Assembly (NCBI GenBank): GCA_016930735.1 | Contig: JAFGGF010000172.1 | Span: 1-15,249 of the forward strand | DNA from: Prolixibacteraceae bacterium | Lineage (GTDB): Bacteria > Bacteroidota > Bacteroidia > Bacteroidales > Prolixibacteraceae | Reading direction: 5' to 3' | DNA length: 15,249 nucleotides | In this document: positions 5,905-12,301 of the stretch, one piece after another | How positions within the stretch are numbered: position 1 is the stretch's first letter | Layout of the letters: each line of letters begins with the position of its first letter | Made by a program: the position numbers and the translations under genes | The notes under the pieces: model-generated | What the model was told of the DNA's origin: nothing | The model's database searches: none | What the model saw: the letters and a program-made list of their open reading frames with translations, nothing else

Positions 5905-7557
5905 CTACAAACCCAGTGCTTCGGGACCCTGCTCGAATACTATATCGCGTGGGATCCCGGCTTCACTAACACGGTCGAGGTCAGCCTGCAATTCTTCTCT
6001 TATTAGTCCCTTTTCCTCAATCAAGGCTTTTGCAGTTTCATAATCACCATCCCCCTGTATTTTCAGTAACATATCAGATAAGGATAGCATGGCTTCTTTC
6101 ATTTTTTCAAAATTTACACTATAAGTTCCGTTATCCTGATTTCGGGTGAAAGCTCCATTTTCCTGGAAATAATAAAATCGGATCATGTTGGCTTTTCCAT
6201 GTGCGCTGGCTGCACCAAACCTTACTGATCGGAAAATCCCTGCCATAAAGGTCACAAAATTATCCATCAGGTCTTTATCACCCAACTCGCCCATTTCATT
6301 CAATTTATATACACACCAGAGGCCAAGAATATCTGCCTTTCCTTCTTCAATTGAAGTGTAAGCATCTTTCAGGGCTTCTCTCACAGTTGAACTTTTATCA
6401 ACAGTATTTCCCAATCCTAATCCGTGAGCAACTTCGTGAAACATGGTATTTTCAAAAAATGCATCAAATTTTACGTGACTTTGCTGGCTTTCATCAATTA
6501 AAAGTTCAGCAATTGGTACCAGAATTTTATCAAATTTGGCCTGCATCGAATTTTTCAGCTGTAGTTTCCGGCTTCCTTTTGTTTCACGGACTACTTCATC
6601 GTTGGGCAGGTTAATTGCAATTGTTTTACTTCCGGCATTACAATCACCGGCATAATAAACTGCATCATAAACATTCATATCCGACTCACCACCAGGTGTT
6701 TCATCCTTGTATTTCTTTTCGCAAGGGAGGTTTTCCTGTAACGATGGAAGCAATTCGGCATACCTTTCAAGTTTTTTGCTCCATTCTTTATCCTTAATTA
6801 AAATAAAAGACTCGTGTGCTGCTTTATATCCGTAAAGCTGGTCCTCATAATTTTCAATCGGCCCAATAATAAAGTCAATATTATTGTTTTTCATATCGAG
6901 CCAGGCAATGTCGCTTTTAAAATAATCATCAGTCATTAAAGCCTGAGCCCTTGATTCGAGGTAGTTTTTCAATCCTTCATCTTCTGCCAGTGCTGCAGCT
7001 TTTGTCAGCAAATCAGCAGCTTTTTCGGTTTTTTCTTTAAAAGCTATGTGGTATGGAACCGATTGAAGCGATCCGTTTTCATCTCTTTTGATTACAGAGT
7101 ATAAACTTGTTTTGGAATCATCGCCCCAGGCCTCAAACTCCTCCTTGCTCATATCTTTTGGGTAAAAATTGGCGCCGGCAGGTTTTGCTCCGAATTCGGG
7201 TAAAAAAGGCTCATTATTATTTAACCTTTCCCATGGGCCATAATTAATCTTCAGGAATTTCACCACTGCTTCATCCTGATATTTACTGAATAATTCTTCT
7301 TTATCGCCAAAAGCTTCTTCCCAGTAAATATCTTCCATTAAGTTTGCAGCCTGAAAAAGCAAAGGCAACATTTCCTTTTCTTTCTGACTTAATAAACCAA
7401 TATCGGTTGTTAATTTGAACGAGGCAAATTCATTTGCCTTTTGTTCTATCACTTTGTCGGTATTCATTGTTTTAACTGTTTCATTACTGGTTTTGTTGGT
7501 ACACGCATACGACAATGCCAATACCCAAATGAATAAAATAATATTTTTCATTTTCAT
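5905..7557 (-). CDS. Dipeptidyl peptidase III family (M49) zinc peptidase, lipoprotein-like
   Basis: A 550-residue protein. A hydrophobic N-terminus ending LALSYAC puts a possible lipidated Cys at residue 19. The lipobox is imperfect, so periplasmic or membrane-anchored location is probable rather than certain. The zinc site is HEVAH (374-378), followed about 25 residues later by EEGKAD (404-409), the M49 second motif that supplies the third ligand. Other family-like stretches are IGPIENYEDQLYGYKAA (231-247) and RFGAASAHGKANMIRFYY (446-463). M49 enzymes remove dipeptides from peptide N-termini. Most have the longer HEXXGH motif and about 700 residues; this protein is shorter and has HEXXH. 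The ATG at 7557 and an ATG two codons later (7551) are both possible. Flanked by terminators on both sides, it is probably monocistronic. Confidence 0.85.
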   Translation of the reverse strand: MKMKNIILFIWVLALSYACTNKTSNETVKTMNTDKVIEQKANEFASFKLTTDIGLLSQKEKEMLPLLFQAANLMEDIYWEEAFGDKEELFSKYQDEAVVKFLKINYGPWERLNNNEPFLPEFGAKPAGANFYPKDMSKEEFEAWGDDSKTSLYSVIKRDENGSLQSVPYHIAFKEKTEKAADLLTKAAALAEDEGLKNYLESRAQALMTDDYFKSDIAWLDMKNNNIDFIIGPIENYEDQLYGYKAAHESFILIKDKEWSKKLERYAELLPSLQENLPCEKKYKDETPGGESDMNVYDAVYYAGDCNAGSKTIAINLPNDEVVRETKGSRKLQLKNSMQAKFDKILVPIAELLIDESQQSHVKFDAFFENTMFHEVAHGLGLGNTVDKSSTVREALKDAYTSIEEGKADILGLWCVYKLNEMGELGDKDLMDNFVTFMAGIFRSVRFGAASAHGKANMIRFYYFQENGAFTRNQDNGTYSVNFEKMKEAMLSLSDMLLKIQGDGDYETAKALIEEKGLIREELQADLDRVSEAGIPRDIVFEQGPEALGL

Positions 7558-7573
7558 AGTTTTTAAGTTTATC

Positions 7574-7581
7574 CAAAGCTA
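7574..7581 (-). promoter_or_regulatory. Candidate -7 element of the M49 peptidase gene
   Basis: On the minus strand this reads TAGCTTTG, an exact match to TAnnTTTG. It lies 16 bp before the ATG at 7557, giving a very short leader. No good -33 TTTG is seen at the usual 19-21 bp spacing; the nearest is about 26 bp away. The preceding gene on this strand ends in its own terminator, so a promoter is needed here. Confidence 0.45.
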
Positions 7582-7621
7582 CAAAATGTGGAAAAGAAAA
7601 CAGTAATCAAAATCATTAAAA

Positions 7622-7648
7622 TAAAAAACCCGGCTTAATAAAACCGGG
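7622..7648 (-). terminator. Intrinsic terminator of the periplasmic TPR gene
   Basis: On the minus strand, CCCGG (7648-7644) and CCGGG (7633-7629) form an all-GC 5-bp stem with a 10-nt loop, followed by TTTTTT and TATTTT. It is about 45 bp past the stop codon at 7694. The strong stem and T-tract make this a confident call, and it separates this transcription unit from the peptidase gene. Confidence 0.8.
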
Positions 7649-7693
7649 AATCTGAATTATAATTAATAATCTTTTCTTTTCAGTCAAACAATA

Positions 7694-8542
7694 TTAAAGA
7701 CTTTGATTACAAGCTGACAATACATTTTCAACATTGGCATTTGATGGATCCAGTTCCTTGGCTTTTTCAAGAATCGGAATGGCTGCACGAAAACTTTCTT
7801 TACCCTTTTCAACCTCAGCTTTATAAGCATCGTCGGCAGTCGACATATCTCCGGCTTCTACTTTAGCATTGGCAGCAGTAATAACTTCAGCACCTTTCTG
7901 ATATAAAGCATAACCTTCATCGAAATAAATTTTAGCTAATGCAGGAGCTATCCGCTTGTCACCAGGATATTTTTCATTTCCTGATTCGAGTGCAGCTTTA
8001 TAACCATCATCATTACCCTGACTTTTAAAAGCATTTGCCTTATAATATACGCAGGTTTCACCTCTTACATTACCTTCAATACATTTATCGAAATAAGAAA
8101 TTGCCTGATCATACATTTTACCTTTATAAGCAGCAATAGCAGCAAGGTAATACAAGTCACCACTACCTTCCTCCGAAGTTTCAATTGCCTGGGTAAAACT
8201 GGCTACAGCTTCTTCGTACATCTCTTTATCTTCATACAAACGGGCTATATATTCATTGCATTTAGAAACATTAATACCCAGTTCAATAGATTTACCTAAA
8301 TATTTTTTTGCTCCCTCAAGATTATCAGACCTGTAGGCAGCTATACCAATGTTATAATAAATTGCTTCAGGCACTTGTACATCACCCAAATTATTCATTG
8401 CATTGTCATAAAGTTCATATGCTTTTGCATAATCTTTATTACCCAATGCTTCCTGTGCCTGATTGATTTTTTCTGCAGCATCCTGTGCATTAACAATAAT
8501 TACTGAAAAAATTAAAAATACAATACTTAACAATCGTTTCAT
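7694..8542 (-). CDS. Exported tetratricopeptide-repeat protein
   Basis: A 282-residue protein with signal peptide 1-19 (VNA|Q cleavage), so it is periplasmic or envelope-associated. The mature part is almost entirely helical TPR units. A first repeat covers about 24-52 (EALGNKDYAKAYELYDNAM), followed by 57-90 (IYYNIGIAAYRSDNLEGAKK), 91-125 (ARLYEDKEMYEEAVASFTQA), 126-160 (LYYLAAIAAYKGKMYDQAIS), further degenerate repeats, and a last unit ending ILEKAKELDPSNANVENVL. TPR proteins bind partner proteins; no enzymatic motif is present and the partner cannot be named. An AAAGGA stretch 8-13 bp before the ATG at 8542 is one of the better ribosome binding sites in the window. The gene is probably a single transcription unit, with a promoter near 8610 and a terminator at 7622-7648. 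Confidence 0.88.
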   Translation of the reverse strand: MKRLLSIVFLIFSVIIVNAQDAAEKINQAQEALGNKDYAKAYELYDNAMNNLGDVQVPEAIYYNIGIAAYRSDNLEGAKKYLGKSIELGINVSKCNEYIARLYEDKEMYEEAVASFTQAIETSEEGSGDLYYLAAIAAYKGKMYDQAISYFDKCIEGNVRGETCVYYKANAFKSQGNDDGYKAALESGNEKYPGDKRIAPALAKIYFDEGYALYQKGAEVITAANAKVEAGDMSTADDAYKAEVEKGKESFRAAIPILEKAKELDPSNANVENVLSACNQSL

Positions 8543-8608
8543 ATCAAATCCTTTTTATTCGTTAAATTTTAAAATTATTTCGTTTAGTTCAATTTTTTAG
8601 AAGAATGT

Positions 8609-8616
8609 CAAAAATA
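8609..8616 (-). promoter_or_regulatory. Candidate -7 element of the periplasmic TPR gene
   Basis: On the minus strand this reads TATTTTTG, an exact TAnnTTTG match, 66 bp before the ATG at 8542. A TTTAG about 19 bp further upstream is a poor -33 match. The rest of the 8543-8813 gap is AT-rich and shows nothing else that I can support. Confidence 0.4.
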
Positions 8617-8813
8617 GTAATTCTGTTTAAAAATCCTAAAATTTGTTTATCAGATATTTAACTTCCCGACTATATTTTATTCTAATTAAAAGAATATTGT
8701 AGTTATTTAACAATATTTAATAAAGAACTTCCTTTGTAAGCAAATTTCGTTCCATCTTGAGCTTGCTAATTATTTACTTCCTTATATTAATTCAATCAAA
8801 TAAACATAAATGC

Positions 8814-9098
8814 CTATGCATTAAACATTTCCGGATTCCAGAAGTTCAATATACTTTGAATTATTTCAATATTGGATTTGGCTAAGTTATTTTCCGGCTC
8901 CAGTTCCAGAACTTTGTTAAATGAATTAATTGCAACAGGCCAATTTTGAATCCTCTGATAAAACTGCCCCTTATAAATCCAAAACCCGATATTATCAGGG
9001 TTCTCCAACTCAACTTTTTTTAATATCAGTTCCGCTTCTTCAATTTTTCTGTTCTTAAGAAATTCCTCAATTTCATTTTTCCAGGAATCTGTTTTCAT
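8814..9098 (-). CDS. Small cytoplasmic TPR protein
   Basis: A 94-residue protein without a signal peptide. Residues about 37-70 form one canonical TPR (GFWIYKGQFYQRIQNWPVAI then FNKVLELEPEN). The preceding 30 residues look like a degenerate repeat (FLKNRKIEEAELILKKVELE). The tail ends FWNPEMFNA, an aromatic and proline ending that might be a docking peptide; that is a guess. ATG 9098 is only 10 bp after the stop of the RelA/SpoT homologue, so the two are almost certainly co-transcribed and translationally close. No function can be assigned. It may act as a small adaptor for the upstream enzyme or simply be a passenger. No convincing terminator was found downstream. Confidence 0.8.
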   Translation of the reverse strand: MKTDSWKNEIEEFLKNRKIEEAELILKKVELENPDNIGFWIYKGQFYQRIQNWPVAINSFNKVLELEPENNLAKSNIEIIQSILNFWNPEMFNA

Positions 9099-9108
9099 AA
9101 AATAAATC

Positions 9109-11298
9109 CTATTTATCGCCTCTGGTTACAGACAGCACACCTTTGGTATTTTTTATTTTGTGGATCAGAAAATCAAGGTGCTGAAGGTTATAAACTGAAA
9201 TTTTCAGGACACCTTCAAAGGTACCTTTATTTGATTCAATATTTACCGACCGCAACTGGCTGCCCACGTCTTTTGCAATTATGTGGGTAATATCAGACAA
9301 AATACCTTCATGGTCGGTTCCTGTAACAAATAAAGTTGCCAGGAACGAACTTTTTACAGTTGTTCCTTTCCAGCGTGCGTTTACAACCCTGTAAGGAAAC
9401 CTGTTGATCATTTGTGTTGCATTGGGGCAATTTTTCCGGTGAATTTTTATCCCGTCATTTATGGTAACAAATCCAAAAATTGTGTCTCCAAATACCGGAT
9501 TACAACATGGTGCAAGTTTATAAATTACGTTATTCAGCTTATTATCAATTATCAGGTATTCATCGCTTGAATCGAATGACAGATTTTTTGATTCATCTTT
9601 TGTTAAAATTTCTTCGAGCCTTGCCTTGCCTGATTCCTCAACTTTCGTACTTAACAGGCTTTTAACCTCCAAAACATCTATTTTCTCTTTCGAGACGTTA
9701 AAATAAAGTTCCGATGCAAGCTTGAATTTATAATGTTTCAGCAGTTTTCTAATCGCATCATCATCCAGTTCAATTTTCCAGTTTTTACACTTTCGTAATA
9801 ATATTTCCTTACCGTTTTGTGCTTCCCTTTTCTGTTCTTCGTTAAGGCTGACCCTTATCTTGTTTTTTGCTTTTGATGTTACAACAAAATCGAGCCAGTC
9901 GATCTTTGGCTTTTGATTATTTGAAGTTTCAATTGAAATATGGTCGCCATTTTCAAGTTTATGCCTGAGCCCGACCTTTTTGTCATTTACCCGGCCGCCA
10001 ACACATTTATCTCCCAGGTCAGAATGAATGTCATAAGCAAAATCGAGTAAAGTTGAACCCCTTGGTAATTTTTTCAGGTCACCTTTTGGTGTGAAAACAA
10101 ATATTTCGTCTTTATAAACATTAACTTTAAATTCATCAATAAAATCTACAATATTCAATTCCGGATTTTCAAGAATTTCCCTGATGCCTGTCAACCAGTT
10201 GTCAAATTCCTGTGAGCCTTTCCCACCTTTATATCTCCAGTGGGCAGCCAGCCCCTTTTCCGCAACTTCATCCATCCTGCCAGTCCTGATCTGCACTTCG
10301 ACCCATTTTCCACGTGGCCCGAGCACGGTAGTATGCAACGATTCATAGCCATTTGATTTTGGTATTGTAATCCAGTCGCGCAATCTTTCCGGATTTGCCT
10401 GATACTCCTCCGTTACAATTGAATATACGGTCCAGCATTCACTTTTTTCATTTTCAGGACTTGAATTTAAAATGATCCGGATAGCAAACAAGTCATAAAC
10501 TTCATCAAATGAAACCTTCTTTGATTTCATTTTATTCCATATCGAATGAATTGATTTTGTGCGGGCTTTCATATTAAAATCAAAACCACGCTTTTTTAGT
10601 TTCTCTTCGATAGGTTTTACAAAATCAGCTACAAAATTAGCCCTTTCTTTTTCGGTTTCTTTTAACCGGGCAACAACATAATCATAGTTTTTGGGTTTCT
10701 GGTATTTTAAACTCAAATCCAGTAATTCCGAATTAATATTGTATAAACCAAGGCGGTGGGCAAGCGGTGCATAAAGAAAAGATGTTTCGTTTACAAGCCT
10801 TCCACGGATTTCATTTTGATAATTGTCAAGGTTTCTCATTACCTGCAACCTGTCAGCAATTTTCAGGATAATTACCCTGACATCGCCTGCAAGGGCAAGT
10901 AAAAGGCTCCTGTAATTTTCGGCATGAAGATCAACTGTATCAGTACCCAATGCATTGATTTTAAACATTCCATTAAGAATGGTGAATACTGCATTGCCGA
11001 AATTTTCTTTAATTTCTTCCGGTTGGACTTTTTGTTTAAGGTTTGCATATAACACATTATGCAATAAGCCTGCAATTACAGAATCTGACCCAAGTTCAAT
11101 TTCAGTTGCAATAATAAATGCTACTTCGAGTGCATGGTTAAGTATTGATTCCCCGTGTTCAAAGTTACTATCGCCAATGACGTTGTATGCAAATTCAAAT
11201 GCTTTCCTGATTTCAGGTACCGAACCTGCTTCACAGGTTGCCTGGCAATGCCTGATCAATTCATGATAACCTTTTAAAATATTTTCAGATAAATCCAT
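9109..11298 (-). CDS. rel: Long RelA/SpoT homologue, (p)ppGpp synthetase with degenerate hydrolase domain
   Basis: A 729-residue protein with the full long-RSH layout. An HD-type hydrolase domain covers about 25-185, the synthetase domain about 230-355, TGS about 399-459 (VFTPKGDLKKLPRGSTLLDF), a conserved-cysteine region with C598, C599, H620 and C624, and ACT about 652-729. In the HD domain H55 and H80 remain, but the HD pair is H80-N81. The following ED residues are replaced by YA, and ADRLHNM reads ADRLQVM. The synthetase keeps DLFAIRI, RLRD (305-308), PKSNGYESLHT and EVQIRT. So synthesis of (p)ppGpp is likely and hydrolysis doubtful. ATG 11298 is chosen because the in-frame TTG at 11319 lies inside a terminator hairpin. 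Ferritin is upstream and a small TPR gene 10 bp downstream. Confidence 0.93.
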   Translation of the reverse strand: MDLSENILKGYHELIRHCQATCEAGSVPEIRKAFEFAYNVIGDSNFEHGESILNHALEVAFIIATEIELGSDSVIAGLLHNVLYANLKQKVQPEEIKENFGNAVFTILNGMFKINALGTDTVDLHAENYRSLLLALAGDVRVIILKIADRLQVMRNLDNYQNEIRGRLVNETSFLYAPLAHRLGLYNINSELLDLSLKYQKPKNYDYVVARLKETEKERANFVADFVKPIEEKLKKRGFDFNMKARTKSIHSIWNKMKSKKVSFDEVYDLFAIRIILNSSPENEKSECWTVYSIVTEEYQANPERLRDWITIPKSNGYESLHTTVLGPRGKWVEVQIRTGRMDEVAEKGLAAHWRYKGGKGSQEFDNWLTGIREILENPELNIVDFIDEFKVNVYKDEIFVFTPKGDLKKLPRGSTLLDFAYDIHSDLGDKCVGGRVNDKKVGLRHKLENGDHISIETSNNQKPKIDWLDFVVTSKAKNKIRVSLNEEQKREAQNGKEILLRKCKNWKIELDDDAIRKLLKHYKFKLASELYFNVSKEKIDVLEVKSLLSTKVEESGKARLEEILTKDESKNLSFDSSDEYLIIDNKLNNVIYKLAPCCNPVFGDTIFGFVTINDGIKIHRKNCPNATQMINRFPYRVVNARWKGTTVKSSFLATLFVTGTDHEGILSDITHIIAKDVGSQLRSVNIESNKGTFEGVLKISVYNLQHLDFLIHKIKNTKGVLSVTRGDK

Positions 11299-11305
11299 AA
11301 TTAAT

Positions 11306-11331
11306 AAAAAAGGCTGCAATTTAAGCAGCCT
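11306..11331 (-). terminator. Intrinsic terminator between ferritin and rel
   Basis: On the minus strand, AGGCTGC (11331-11325) and GCAGCCT (11317-11311) form a 7-bp GC-rich stem with a 7-nt loop, followed by TTTTTATTAA. It lies about 24 bp after the ferritin stop and ends only about 8 bp before the rel ATG at 11298. It should end the ferritin transcript. Because it sits so close to rel, it may also act on rel transcription. Confidence 0.8.
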
Positions 11332-11354
11332 CGTAAATATATTTAATAAAAATT

Positions 11355-11870
11355 TTATTCAGCTGCCTGCGTTTGATCCACAAATGTCCTTTGACGCATT
11401 TCACGGTCAAGCATAAATAAACCGTTACCCTGGCCATTAATGAGTTTTAAAGTATCAAGAACTTCTGTTACATTTGCTTCTTCTTCGACTTGTTCATCAA
11501 CAAACCATTTCAAAAAGCTGATGGTTGCATGGTCGCTTTCCTTAATGGCTATATCCATTATATTATTAATCAAAGCTGTGACTTTTTGTTCGTGCGCCAA
11601 AACCTTTTCCCAAACCTCCAGAATATTTTCAAACCCGGTTTCAACCTGTTCGATAGCTTTTATTTCCGCTTTACAACCTCTTTCATGGATATATGCAAAA
11701 AACTTATTCCCATGTGTCAGCTCTTCCTGATATTGTATATACATCCAGTTGGCAAATCCCGGTAATCCTTTGTTATAAAAATAAGCTGACATTGACAAAT
11801 ACAAAAATGCAGAATAATATTCAGCATTAATCTGATTATTGATCGCTTCCAAAACTTTTGGTTTCAACAT
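11355..11870 (-). CDS. ftnA: Bacterial non-haem ferritin
   Basis: A 171-residue cytoplasmic iron-storage protein that forms 24-mer cages, oxidises Fe(II) and stores the mineral. All ferroxidase ligands fall at the same numbers as in E. coli FtnA: E17, E50, H53, E94, Q127 and E130 (in AEYYSAFLYL, QEELTHG, HEQKV and DEQVEEE). The four-helix pattern and the short C-terminal helix are complete. No haem-binding methionine typical of bacterioferritin is apparent. The ATG at 11870 gives exactly the family N-terminus (MLKPKVLEAINNQINAEYYS). The gene has its own -7 element upstream and a strong terminator downstream, followed by rel on the same strand. A small AT palindrome lies just upstream of the start codon. 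Confidence 0.95.
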   Translation of the reverse strand: MLKPKVLEAINNQINAEYYSAFLYLSMSAYFYNKGLPGFANWMYIQYQEELTHGNKFFAYIHERGCKAEIKAIEQVETGFENILEVWEKVLAHEQKVTALINNIMDIAIKESDHATISFLKWFVDEQVEEEANVTEVLDTLKLINGQGNGLFMLDREMRQRTFVDQTQAAE

Positions 11871-11874
11871 AATT

Positions 11875-11887
11875 ACTAATTATTAGT
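11875..11887. repeat. 13-bp AT-rich palindrome next to the ferritin start
   Basis: ACTAAT-T-ATTAGT is a perfect inverted repeat about a central T, placed 5-17 bp before the ferritin ATG. It could be a repressor site or a small hairpin over the translation start. It is short and AT-rich, so chance is a real possibility in this composition. It does not clearly match a Fur box. Confidence 0.35.
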
Positions 11888-11920
11888 TAAAAGATAAGAA
11901 TACATTTTTTACAGTACCTA

Positions 11921-11928
11921 CAAAAGTA
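11921..11928 (-). promoter_or_regulatory. Candidate -7 element of the ferritin gene
   Basis: On the minus strand this reads TACTTTTG, an exact TAnnTTTG match identical to the one before mnmA. It is 50 bp upstream of the ferritin ATG at 11870, giving a leader of roughly 45 nt that would contain the palindrome at 11875-11887. No clear -33 TTTG is seen at standard spacing. Confidence 0.45.
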
Positions 11929-12237
11929 ATAAAACTTTCAAATTGAAATAAATTTAATATATCCGGAAATTAAAATTTAATAATTTTTAAAATGTCAGTA
12001 TTCATTGATTTATTTAATGTCGAAGACATCCATATAAACATCTTCTTGTTTAAGAGTAACAAACTCAATAATTATAAACTGATAATCAAATCATTATAAA
12101 TTTAAAAGTGTTCAAAACACACTCATATAGACTGATTTGTTATACAAATAATACAGATTCACTATAAACACAAAAAACAAAATGTAATATTTACGGTATT
12201 TTTGACGAATTATTTACATACTTCTTTTTGTAAGTTT

Positions 12238-12269
12238 TTTGTATAAACGTAAAATAATTGTCATATTTG
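12238..12269 (+). promoter_or_regulatory. Candidate promoter of the giant secreted protein gene
   Basis: TTTG (12238-12241) is followed after 20 bp by CATATTTG (12262-12269), a TAnnTTTG match with one mismatch at the first base. Initiation near 12276 would give a leader of about 26 nt before the ATG at 12302. Both elements and the spacing fit the Bacteroidota primary sigma pattern. Confidence 0.5.
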
Positions 12270-12301
12270 TTAACCTATCAAAACTCTTAAAAACTAAGAT
12301 T

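Larger units (their letters stand above)
11871..12301. other. Divergent regulatory region, 431 bp
   Basis: This AT-rich region separates ferritin (-) from the giant secreted protein gene (+). It holds the ferritin -7 element, a 13-bp palindrome and a well-spaced promoter candidate for the giant gene (all listed separately). There is also a second TAnnTTTG match, TATTTTTG at 12197-12204 on +, without a -33 partner. Short hairpins occur at 12018-12030 (ATGTC-GAA-GACAT) and near 12108-12120 (GTGTT-CAA-AACAC). Apart from these I see no gene, repeat array or RNA structure. Confidence 0.5.

Noticed and set aside
8727..8783. Direct repeat ACTTCCTT at 8727-8734 and 8776-8783
   Set aside because: Only 8 bp, two copies, no flanking structure; likely chance.
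9480..11266. Plus-strand frames opposite rel
   Set aside because: They are antisense to a well-recognised enzyme gene with complete motifs and show no coding features.
11299..11319. TTG start giving rel seven extra residues
   Set aside because: It lies inside the loop and stem of the ferritin terminator; the ATG at 11298 gives a normal family N-terminus.
11992..12099. 35-residue open frame starting ATG in the ferritin/giant-gene divergent region
   Set aside because: It has no ribosome binding site and no recognisable features, and frames of this length are expected by chance in AT-rich spacer.
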